Positions 22,303 through 28,406 of a DNA stretch of 28,406 nucleotides are shown one piece after another (the first letter of the stretch is position 1; every line of letters begins with the position of its first letter). This DNA comes from SFWF01 sp045539925 (lineage in GTDB: Bacteria; Bacillota; Clostridia; Oscillospirales; Acutalibacteraceae): the NCBI GenBank assembly GCA_045539925.1, contig JAZQGH010000016.1:1-28406 (forward strand), given 5' to 3'. The notes below the pieces were generated by a model. The model was not told where the DNA came from. It saw only the letters and a program-made list of their open reading frames with translations, and searched no databases. Both the position numbers and the translations under genes were made by a program.

Positions 22303-23451
22303 TTGAAAATCAGAGTCGGAATTATCGGTATGGGTTACATAGGTGAAAGCCACATTGAAGCCATAAGACGCATTGGTTTGTGTAAGCTTTGCGCCGTTGC
22401 CGATACCAACTATGAATTAGCCAAAGAAAAGGCTGAAATCTACGGCATAGAAAAGGTTTATGCTTCGGTTGACGAACTCCTTGCCGACAGCGAAATTGAC
22501 GCGGTACATAACTGTACGCCTAACTTCCTGCACAAGCAAATTAACGAGAAAATCATCCGTTCGGGCAAACACCTCTTCAGCGAAAAGCCGCTTACCAAAA
22601 ATTACCAAGAGGCAAAAGAACTTTTAGAACTCAAAAAGCAATACCCCAATGTTGAAGCCGCTGTTAACTTCAACTACAGAATGAACCCTATGGTTCAGGA
22701 AATCAGAGCTCGAATTAAAGCCGGTGAAGCGGGAGACGTCAGAATAATAACCGGTTATTACAATCAAGACTGGCTTATGTACGATACTGATTACAGTTGG
22801 CGTCTTGAGCCCGAAGTTGCGGGTAACTCTTGTTGCATTGCAGATATCGGTTCACATTGGATGGATATTATCCAGCACGTAACGGGGCACAAAATCGTAA
22901 GCGTTATGGGTGACGCGGTAACGGTTATCCCTGTCAGAAAGAAACCTGCGCGCCAACAAGAAACCTTCAAGGATGCAGTTTCAGACGATTACATAGAGGT
23001 TAACGTTAAAAACGAGGAATACGCCGCAGTTATGTTTAAAACCGACAAAGGCGCTACGGGTGTGTTCCACGTAACCGAAATGGCGCCGGGCCACGGTTGT
23101 GATTTCAGCTTTGAAATCAACGGAAGCAAACTTTCCTACGGTTGGAATCAGGAACAAAACGACAGAATGTGGGTAGGCAGACGCGGCGGTGACAACAGCG
23201 TTGTAATAAGGAATCCAAATTTAATTGCGCAAAGCGCTAAGCCCTACACTTCCCTGGCTATGGGACATCCCGAGGGTTGGAACGACGCCTTTAAGGGCAA
23301 CTTCTACGCCTTCTATAAGTTCCTTGCCGAAGGCAGAAAGGGCGAAAGGATTTATTCCACACTTGAAGACGCCGCTTACATCGTTAAGCTTACCGAAAAA
23401 ATCATTGAAAGCAGCAAACAAAAAACATGGATAAATATAGAGGAGGACTAA
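22303..23451 (+). CDS. Gfo/Idh/MocA family NAD(P)-dependent oxidoreductase
   Basis: A 382-aa oxidoreductase. It begins with the Rossmann motif GIIGMGYIG (residues 6-14) and carries EKPL (94-97), with the Lys typical of the family's catalytic site. ADIGSHWMDIIQH (180-192) supplies the catalytic Asp and His. The family oxidises or reduces sugars, inositols and related polyols with NAD(P). The frame is open 25 codons further upstream, but those residues cover promoter and ribosome-site sequence. The TTG at 22303 gives the normal KIRVGIIG start, with AAAGGAG about 11 nt before it. The next gene, a sugar isomerase, follows 3 nt after the stop, so the two form an operon. They probably act in consecutive steps on the same substrate. 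Confidence 0.92.
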   Translation: MKIRVGIIGMGYIGESHIEAIRRIGLCKLCAVADTNYELAKEKAEIYGIEKVYASVDELLADSEIDAVHNCTPNFLHKQINEKIIRSGKHLFSEKPLTKNYQEAKELLELKKQYPNVEAAVNFNYRMNPMVQEIRARIKAGEAGDVRIITGYYNQDWLMYDTDYSWRLEPEVAGNSCCIADIGSHWMDIIQHVTGHKIVSVMGDAVTVIPVRKKPARQQETFKDAVSDDYIEVNVKNEEYAAVMFKTDKGATGVFHVTEMAPGHGCDFSFEINGSKLSYGWNQEQNDRMWVGRRGGDNSVVIRNPNLIAQSAKPYTSLAMGHPEGWNDAFKGNFYAFYKFLAEGRKGERIYSTLEDAAYIVKLTEKIIESSKQKTWINIEED

Positions 23452-23454
23452 ACT

Positions 23455-24483
23455 ATGTTTAAGTATTCAGTAGGACCCTGGAACGTTCACGAAGGTGCAG
23501 ACGCTTACGGCCCCGCCACACGCGGCAGCTTTACGTTCGAGGAAAAAATCAAAAAGTTCAAGGAAATCGGAATTGATGCTATTCAGTTCCACGATGACGA
23601 CGCTGTGCCCAATATGAATAATATGACCGAAGGTCAGATTATTGCAGAGGCAAAGGACGTTAAGGCGCTTCTTGACAGCTACGGCTTAAAGGCTGAATTC
23701 GTTGCTCCCCGTCTCTGGATGGACCCCCATACCATCGACGGCGGTTTCACTTCCAACTCTAAGGAAGACAGAGAATTTGCTATCTGGCGCGCAAAACGTT
23801 CTATTGACATTGCAAACGCTTTGGGTTGCGACAAAACCGTTCTTTGGCTCGCCCGTGAAGGCACTATCTGCCCTGAAAGCAAGAGTCAGGTTGAAATCGT
23901 TAAACAGCTTGTTGACGCTCTTAACCAGATGCTTTCCTACGACAGCAAAATCAAGGTTATGATTGAAACCAAGCCTAACGAGCCTATTGACAGAAACGTA
24001 TGCCCCACTTTGGGCCACGCTCTTGCAGTTTCCGCCGCTACTATCGACCCTTCCCGTGTAGGTACTCTCCTTGAGACTGCTCACGCAGTTCTTGCAGGTC
24101 TTGACCCTGCTGCTGAAATGGGCTTTGCTCTTGCTATGGGCAAGCTCTGGGGCGTTCACCTTAACGACCAGAACGGTATGAAGTTCGACGAAGACAAGAA
24201 CTTCGGCGCCGAAAATCTTCGCAGCGCATTCAATCAGATCAAGGTTCTTAAGGAACACAACTTCTGCGCAAACGGCGAATACATCGGTCTTGACGTTAAG
24301 ACAATGAGAACCCAGAAGATGGAAGACAGCTTCCGCCACATTGAAACCAGTCTTAAGGTTGCAAAGGCTATGGAAGAAAAGGTTAACCGTTACGATTACG
24401 CATTTGCCGCCAAGTGCATTGAAGAAAGAAACTACGAAGCGCTTGAATGCTACGTACTCGAACTCATTATGGGTCTTAAATAA
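23455..24483 (+). CDS. Xylose-isomerase-like TIM-barrel sugar isomerase
   Basis: A 342-aa metal-dependent isomerase. Key segments are QFHDDDAVPN (residues 44-53), LWLAREGT (130-137), IETKPNEP (170-177, Glu171), LETAHAVLAG (206-215, Glu207 and His210) and WGVHLNDQNG (232-241, His235 and Asp238). These match the metal and substrate sites of xylose isomerases and related L-rhamnose-type isomerases. At 342 aa it is shorter than classical XylA (about 440 aa), so xylA is not assigned. It starts 3 nt after the dehydrogenase gene, with GAGGAGG about 6 nt before the ATG. Codons are clearly biased, with many GCT, GAC and CTT, suggesting strong expression. The sugar is not readable from sequence. Confidence 0.9.
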   Translation: MFKYSVGPWNVHEGADAYGPATRGSFTFEEKIKKFKEIGIDAIQFHDDDAVPNMNNMTEGQIIAEAKDVKALLDSYGLKAEFVAPRLWMDPHTIDGGFTSNSKEDREFAIWRAKRSIDIANALGCDKTVLWLAREGTICPESKSQVEIVKQLVDALNQMLSYDSKIKVMIETKPNEPIDRNVCPTLGHALAVSAATIDPSRVGTLLETAHAVLAGLDPAAEMGFALAMGKLWGVHLNDQNGMKFDEDKNFGAENLRSAFNQIKVLKEHNFCANGEYIGLDVKTMRTQKMEDSFRHIETSLKVAKAMEEKVNRYDYAFAAKCIEERNYEALECYVLELIMGLK

Positions 24484-24500
24484 TCTAAAATCAAAAATTT

Positions 24501-24523
24501 TCCCCGAACGAAAAGTTCGGGGA
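24501..24523. terminator. Rho-independent terminator between convergent genes
   Basis: A 9-bp stem, TCCCCGAAC with GTTCGGGGA, closes a GAAAA loop. It is followed on the plus strand by TTTTCTTTTT and ends the isomerase operon 18 nt after its stop. On the minus strand the flank AAAATTTTTG makes it a weaker terminator for the convergent PHP gene, whose stop is at 24532. Confidence 0.88.
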
Positions 24524-24531
24524 TTTTCTTT

Positions 24532-25302
24532 TTAAAATCTGTCTTCTAAATCGTCAATTATATTAAGGTTATATTTTTCGGCAAGGGCCTTTGCTTTAAC
24601 GAGCGATTTATCGTCATAGGCTCTATACGGATCGTGGGCGTCAAAGCCGAAAATCATTTTACAGCCCACTTCCCCTGCTACCTTTAAAAAGCGTTCATCG
24701 GGATAGTTACGGTTATCGTAAATGCCAAGGAAATTAAGCTCAAGGGGTATATCCATTTCCTTTGCGGCGGTGCAAATGCGCTTAGCTTCTCTTTTGTACA
24801 CTTCGTCACCTTTATCAAAACAGACCATATCGGGGTGAGCAACATAAAGATATTCCCCTGTTTTCATACCTTCAATAACGGTATCTACGTAATTTTTTAA
24901 TTCCTCCGCTGTACGTCCGGGATGATTGGAATGGCGAGACGTCTCTTTCCAGTCGCCGTCGATATAATGCTCGCCCATAATTATATATTCTGCCCCAAGC
25001 TCTTTTACGTACTTTAACATTTCTTCAAAATACTCAGGGTAATATTCCATTTCAAAGCCAACGTGTATTTTAATTTTATCTTTGTACTTTTCTTTTAAAG
25101 AATTGATAGTATCAATGTATTCCTTAGCGTCCTCGGGTTGAACTCTCCACCAGCCCTTATAGCCTTCAACACAGTTTACGGGAGCGTGGTCGGAAAAGCC
25201 CATTATTTTTATTCCACCGTCAATGGCTCTTTTTATATATTCTTCTTCAGTACCGGTTGCGTGAGAGCAACGAAAAGTGTGGGTATGATAATTTGCGTAC
25301 AT
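24532..25302 (-). CDS. PHP-domain phosphatase (HisJ-like histidinol phosphatase)
   Basis: A 256-aa PHP-fold metallohydrolase. The metal sites are visible in order: HTHTFRCSHA (residues 6-15), FSDHAP (about 36-41), HVGFEMEY (about 81-88), GEHYIDG (about 111-117), VAHPDM (about 154-159) and GFDAHDP (about 221-227). HisJ-type members dephosphorylate histidinol phosphate in histidine synthesis; others act on different phosphates. No other his gene is in the window, so the exact substrate is uncertain. The longer frame adds 9 codons, but AAGGAG lies inside that extension 6 nt before the ATG at 25302, and MYANYHTHTF is the usual start. It has its own promoter, and the divergent YmdB gene is on the other strand. 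Confidence 0.9.
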   Translation of the reverse strand: MYANYHTHTFRCSHATGTEEEYIKRAIDGGIKIMGFSDHAPVNCVEGYKGWWRVQPEDAKEYIDTINSLKEKYKDKIKIHVGFEMEYYPEYFEEMLKYVKELGAEYIIMGEHYIDGDWKETSRHSNHPGRTAEELKNYVDTVIEGMKTGEYLYVAHPDMVCFDKGDEVYKREAKRICTAAKEMDIPLELNFLGIYDNRNYPDERFLKVAGEVGCKMIFGFDAHDPYRAYDDKSLVKAKALAEKYNLNIIDDLEDRF

Positions 25303-25330
25303 AAAAATCTCCTTGCATTTTATTATCAAT

Positions 25331-25360
25331 AATATATCACTTTTTCTTACACCTTGTCAA
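25331..25360 (-). promoter_or_regulatory. Promoter of the PHP phosphatase gene
   Basis: On the minus strand a perfect TTGACA (25360-25355) is followed after 18 bp by an extended -10, TGATATATT, with TATATT at 25336-25331. The PHP ATG is 28 nt downstream. Confidence 0.65.
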
Positions 25361-25379
25361 CCTTACAAGGCTATTTTAA

Positions 25380-25408
25380 TTGACTTATTACGTAATTTAT
25401 AGTAATAT
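25380..25408 (+). promoter_or_regulatory. Promoter of the YmdB gene
   Basis: TTGACT (25380-25385, 5 of 6) is followed after 17 bp by TAATAT (25403-25408). The ATG at 25448 is 39 nt downstream, preceded by AGAAAGAATG, a weak ribosome site. Confidence 0.6.
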
Positions 25409-25447
25409 ATTTATGTATGTACACATACGTAGAAAGAATGTTAAAAA

Positions 25448-26233
25448 ATGAGAATACTTACTATAGGTGACGTTTGCGGCAGTATTGGCTGTAACACCGT
25501 AAGAAGGCTTTTGCCTAAAATTAAAAAAGAATATAATATTGATTTTACTGTAATTAACGGCGAAAACTCCGCCGACGGTAACGGAATTACTCCCGGCAGT
25601 GCAGAAATGCTTTTTTCTTGCGGCGCCGACGTTATAACGGGGGGCAATCATTCCCTGAAAAGAAAAGAAATTTGTTCAATGATGGAAGAAAACTATTTTC
25701 TTTTACGTCCGGATAATCTTCCCGAAGAGCTTTCGGGAAGCGGTTACTGCCTTGTGGATTGCGGTTTTGTCAGCGTTGCAGTCATAAACCTTTCGGGTAC
25801 TATTTACCTTGAAAATCTTAACGCTTCTTCCCCCTTCGCAAAGGCTGATGCTCTTATTGAACACGCAAAAGAAGAGGGCGCAAAAATAATACTCGTTGAT
25901 TTTCACGCCGAAGCCACCAGTGAAAAACGCGCCTTAGGTATTTACCTTGACGGAAAGGTTTCTGCCCTTTGGGGCACCCACACCCACGTACAAACCAACG
26001 ACGCTCAGATTTTACCAAACGGCACGGGTTATATTACCGACCTTGGTATGACCGGCCCCATACAAAGTGTGTTGGGGGTTAAAAGCGATATAATTATTTC
26101 CCGTTTAAAGGATAAAAATACCACCGAAAAATTTGTCCTTGCGGACGGAGAATGTATGCTTAACGGCTGTATTTTCGATATTGACAAGAATACCGGAATG
26201 ACCACCGCCGTTCAGATAATAAATATTAGTTAG
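25448..26233 (+). CDS. ymdB: YmdB-like metallophosphodiesterase
   Basis: A 261-aa protein of the YmdB family (TIGR00282), a 2',3'-cyclic-nucleotide phosphodiesterase linked in Bacillus to biofilm and sporulation decisions. Metal residues are in place: Asp8 (IGDVCG), NGENSADG with Glu39 and Asn40, GGNHSLKRKE with Asn67 and His68, VDFHAEATSEK (about 147-157) and GTHTHVQT (about 173-180). These match the family's di-iron site. In Bacillus and many relatives ymdB follows the RNase Y gene; here no rny is adjacent and the next gene is a lipoprotein. The weak ribosome site suggests modest expression. The length is normal for the family. Confidence 0.93.
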   Translation: MRILTIGDVCGSIGCNTVRRLLPKIKKEYNIDFTVINGENSADGNGITPGSAEMLFSCGADVITGGNHSLKRKEICSMMEENYFLLRPDNLPEELSGSGYCLVDCGFVSVAVINLSGTIYLENLNASSPFAKADALIEHAKEEGAKIILVDFHAEATSEKRALGIYLDGKVSALWGTHTHVQTNDAQILPNGTGYITDLGMTGPIQSVLGVKSDIIISRLKDKNTTEKFVLADGECMLNGCIFDIDKNTGMTTAVQIINIS

Positions 26234-26262
26234 TAGATATAAAGGTGTAAGGAGAATTTCTT

Positions 26263-27897
26263 TTGAAACCAAAAAGAATTATAGCTTTACTTATGGCAAT
26301 CTGCTTAAGTTTAACTCTGTGCAGTTGCAAAGAAGAAAGCGCCAAACCAAACCAAGGTATATCGGGCACCGAAAAAATAAGCGCTAATCTACTTTATTGC
26401 GCCAATGACACCTTTAACCCGTATACTCTTACAACAAAAGTTAATATGGAGCTTTGCCAATTGCTTTTTGAACCGCTTGTGAAATTAGACAATAATTTCA
26501 GCCCTATTTACGCTTTGGCGCAAAGCGCGGAGCAAAACGGCAAAGAATGGACGGTTACTTTAAGAAGCGCAAAGTTTTCCGACGGAAGCCCTGTGACGGG
26601 AGAAGACGTGGTTTACTCATTTAATTTGGCAAAAAAATCCGCGGTTTATTCTTCCTCCCTTGCACACGCTAAAACTGTTTCAGTATTAAATAACACCGTC
26701 ACCTTTACGCTTAGTTATTGCGACCCTTATTTCGTTAACCTTTTAAACTTTCCTGTTTTAAAGAAGGACAGCGACAAGGTTTACGACCAAGACTCGGTGC
26801 TTTTTCCGCCTATCGGCGCAGGACGCTATTTATTAAACGAAGAAAAAACCAAGCTCGGGCTTAATCCTAATTATTACGGTGCGCCTTCACGTTTCGGTAC
26901 AATCAACCTTATAAATGCGCCTGACAGCGATTCGGTATCCCATTACGTTGAAGTGGGTGCTACCGACTTTTATTACGCAAACACGGGAGACGGCAAAATC
27001 TTCCGTATGGACGGTAAAAAAATAACCATTAACCAAAACCGCCTTATTTACTTAGGGTTAAACCTTCGGCATTCGGTTTTCAAGGAGCCGAAAATCCGCT
27101 ACAGTATTTCTGCCGCCCTTGACAGAAATAAAATTGCCACCAACGCATACTACGGTAATGCGCTGCCCGCAACCGGCCCTTTGACCCCCGCTTTAAAAAG
27201 CGAAGAGAACTTAAGCAGTATAGAAACTTCGGCAAATATAAAAATTGCTATTGAGAATTTGGAAGAAATCGGTTATAATAAGTTAGATACCTCCGGTTAC
27301 AGAAGTAACAGCGCAGGAAAAGGACTTGATTTTTCCTTGCTTATAAATTCTGAAAACGTATCCCAGCAGGAAGCGGCAAAGCTTATTGTTTCCCAGCTTC
27401 GTGAAGTGGGTATACGCATAACCGTAAGGGCGCTTCCGTACCAACAGTACGTTGATGCGCTCTCCTCCGGCAGCTTTCAACTTTACCTTGCCGAAGTTAA
27501 AATAAACAACAACTTCGATATTTCCCAGCTTATTCTTCCCGGCGGAAGCTGTGCTTACGGAATTCCGGGAACCGCTTCCCACGTTACGGATACCGACGAA
27601 ACCGGTGACGAAACCGGTGACGAAACCGGTGACGAACCCGGTGACGAAACCGGTGACGAAACCGGTGATGAACCCGGTGATGAAAACGGTGAAGTAATTT
27701 ACAGTAACGATTTGTCGGAGCTTGTTCGCCGTTACAGAAACGGTACCGTTACTTTATCGGAAGTTGTATCTGCTGTAGGCGCACAGTTACCTGTTATTCC
27801 CCTTTGTTATCGTTCGGGAGTACTGTTTTACAGCAACGATATAGGCGAAATTAAAGCAGCATCTGCTGATGATTTATTTATGTCTTTAGAAAACTGA
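26263..27897 (+). CDS. Peptide/nickel-type ABC transporter solute-binding lipoprotein with TGDE repeat insertion
   Basis: A 544-aa extracellular solute-binding protein of family 5 (SBP_bac_5). It starts from TTG with AAGGAG 8 nt upstream. Residues 1-21 are a signal ending in lipobox LCSC (19-22), with Cys22 the lipidated residue. The body shows TFNPYTLTTKV, LFEPLVKLD, KFSDGSPVTGEDVVYSF and the C-terminal LPVIPLCYRSGVLFYS, as usual for peptide-binding proteins. No permease or ATPase genes follow, so it may work with a transporter encoded elsewhere or as a sensor. Near residue 447 an acidic run of TGDE/PGDE repeats from 12-bp DNA repeats (27601-27684) interrupts the domain; it looks like a recent expansion in a surface loop. 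It follows YmdB by 29 nt and is probably cotranscribed. Confidence 0.9.
   Translation: MKPKRIIALLMAICLSLTLCSCKEESAKPNQGISGTEKISANLLYCANDTFNPYTLTTKVNMELCQLLFEPLVKLDNNFSPIYALAQSAEQNGKEWTVTLRSAKFSDGSPVTGEDVVYSFNLAKKSAVYSSSLAHAKTVSVLNNTVTFTLSYCDPYFVNLLNFPVLKKDSDKVYDQDSVLFPPIGAGRYLLNEEKTKLGLNPNYYGAPSRFGTINLINAPDSDSVSHYVEVGATDFYYANTGDGKIFRMDGKKITINQNRLIYLGLNLRHSVFKEPKIRYSISAALDRNKIATNAYYGNALPATGPLTPALKSEENLSSIETSANIKIAIENLEEIGYNKLDTSGYRSNSAGKGLDFSLLINSENVSQQEAAKLIVSQLREVGIRITVRALPYQQYVDALSSGSFQLYLAEVKINNNFDISQLILPGGSCAYGIPGTASHVTDTDETGDETGDETGDEPGDETGDETGDEPGDENGEVIYSNDLSELVRRYRNGTVTLSEVVSAVGAQLPVIPLCYRSGVLFYSNDIGEIKAASADDLFMSLEN
27601..27684 (+). repeat. In-frame 12-bp tandem repeat encoding TGDE/PGDE
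   Basis: Seven 12-bp units of the type ACCGGTGACGAA follow without gaps; the two PGDE units begin with CCC and the last two use GAT. A partial unit lies on each side. They encode TGDE, TGDE, TGDE, PGDE, TGDE, TGDE, PGDE in the solute-binding protein. The unit is a multiple of 3, so copy-number change would keep the frame. Confidence 0.95.
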
Positions 27898-27923
27898 AAC
27901 TCTATTATTAGGAGGACTTTATT

Positions 27924-28274
27924 ATGATTTCTTACGAAACCATGACCGGCACCGTTACCCTTTCAAAGAACTATCTTTCTAAGCTTATCGGTCAGGCGGT
28001 TACTTCCTGCTTCGGCGTCGCAGGTATGATGCCCAATGGCAGAAAGCAACGTTTATTCTCCATTATTTCCAAAAAGGAAAAAATCGAGAAAGGTGTTACC
28101 GTTACGGGAAATGCCGACCAAATTAACGTTGTTCTTCATATTGTTGTAATCTACGGTATGAACATTAACGCTATTGCCAAAAGTATTGTCCATAAGGTCA
28201 AATACGTTGTCGCCGAAACAACCGGTATTGAAGTCAAAAAAGTAACGGTTAAGGTAGACGGCATCAAAGAATAA
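27924..28274 (+). CDS. Asp23/Gls24 family protein (YloU-like)
   Basis: A 116-aa protein of the Asp23/Gls24 family (DUF322, PF03780). Family segments are the opening GTVTLSKNYLSKLIGQAVTSC (about residues 9-29; the first strand and helix), GVTVTGNADQINVVLHI (about 57-73), YGMNINAIAKSIVHKVKYVV and VKKVTVKVDGI at the end. These proteins are cytoplasmic or membrane-associated, linked to envelope stress, with YloU the Bacillus version. AGGAGG lies 8 nt before the ATG. It is followed 13 nt later by the FakA/YloV gene, the same order as in many Bacillota genomes. That order supports the YloU name, though no symbol is assigned since paralogues are common. Confidence 0.93.
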   Translation: MISYETMTGTVTLSKNYLSKLIGQAVTSCFGVAGMMPNGRKQRLFSIISKKEKIEKGVTVTGNADQINVVLHIVVIYGMNINAIAKSIVHKVKYVVAETTGIEVKKVTVKVDGIKE

Positions 28275-28287
28275 TTGAGGTGAATCG

Positions 28288-28406
28288 ATGTTTAACGGAA
28301 ATATTCTCAGAGATGCTATTATCTCTGCTGCCAACAACATTTCTAACAAGCAGAAACAAGTTGACGATTTAAACGTTTTCCCGGTTCCCGACGGTGATAC
28401 CGGTAC
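28288..28406 (+). CDS. fakA: DAK2-domain protein, FakA/YloV-like, N-terminal part (cut by window edge)
   Basis: Only the first 39 codons are present. They read MFNGNILRDAIISAANNISN, then about 9 residues, then LNVFPVPDGDTGT at residues 28-40. VFPVPDGDTGT is the hallmark of the DAK2 nucleotide-binding domain at the start of FakA (YloV), the ATP-binding subunit of the fatty acid kinase that activates exogenous fatty acids together with FakB. GAGGTGAA lies about 5 nt before the ATG. It follows the Asp23/YloU gene by 13 nt, as in other Bacillota. The rest of the gene lies outside the window. Confidence 0.92.
   Translation, partial: MFNGNILRDAIISAANNISNKQKQVDDLNVFPVPDGDTG

Noticed and set aside
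23686..24339. A 217-codon open frame antisense to the xylose-isomerase-like gene
   Set aside because: It lies wholly inside a strongly codon-biased gene with complete active-site motifs, has no ribosome site, and its translation matches no family. Long antisense frames are expected with such biased codons.
27601..27684. CRISPR array
   Set aside because: The units are 12 bp, contiguous, in frame and without spacers, so it is a coding tandem repeat.
1..28406. tRNA, rRNA, integrase, transposase or attachment sites
   Set aside because: None could be recognised by reading both strands; short or diverged att sites would not be visible without comparison genomes.

Overview
The window looks like part of the chromosome of a low-GC Gram-positive bacterium, most likely an uncultured gut member of the Clostridia (Bacillota). 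The signs are strong AGGAGG-type ribosome binding sites, TTG and GTG starts, short lipoprotein signals, and a right-hand end carrying Bacillota genes: a YmdB-type phosphodiesterase, an Asp23/YloU protein and the start of FakA/YloV. This assignment comes from gene content and expression signals only. No rRNA, tRNA, integrase, transposase or CRISPR array was seen.

Positions 1-11,948 hold one tightly packed minus-strand run of genes, many overlapping. In transcription order they are a 5-cytosine DNA methyltransferase, a 344-aa protein of uncertain function, a GHKL (MutL/MORC-like) ATPase, a 940-aa Z1-domain superfamily-2 helicase-like protein, a PD-(D/E)XK (DUF4420) nuclease, an AIPR protein, an HNH nuclease, a short peptide deformylase, a four-helix membrane protein and the beginning of a YobI/KAP-like P-loop NTPase. 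The first part matches the composition of the MutL/MORC-associated restriction-modification systems described by Iyer, Abhiman and Aravind (2008). Methylase, ATP-driven helicase, GHKL ATPase and nuclease probably act together against unmodified DNA. The HNH-deformylase pair and the YobI-membrane pair look like added modules.

Positions 12,103-15,126 hold smaller conflict-type modules. One is an HTH-DUF3990 (ADP-ribosyltransferase-fold) protein with a small partner, driven by a consensus promoter framed by a perfect inverted repeat. Another is a calcineurin-like phosphoesterase. The third is a SLOG-like protein divergent from a small XRE regulator, with three perfect CGATATATCG palindromes around the shared intergenic region.

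Positions 15,183-17,470 form a minus-strand operon for a TauE/SafE anion exporter, a DUF5714 Cys-rich protein, a thioredoxin-type arsenate reductase and a rhodanese lipoprotein. This suggests sulfur or arsenic-oxyanion handling. Two tandem phosphoesterase paralogues follow on the plus strand. A 307-bp nested inverted-repeat element then separates them from an MmcQ/YjbR gene and supplies that gene's last codons.

Positions 20,479-24,483 are a sugar or polyol catabolism neighbourhood: a TIM-barrel isomerase/epimerase, a cupin-AraC regulator, a Gfo/Idh/MocA dehydrogenase and a xylose-isomerase-like enzyme. The rest is core-like: a PHP phosphatase, YmdB-like protein, a peptide-type solute-binding lipoprotein with a 12-bp tandem-repeat insertion, Asp23/YloU and the start of FakA. 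By eye, the right half is richer in G+C at third codon positions than the left 15 kb, which fits acquisition of the left part by transfer. This was not computed.
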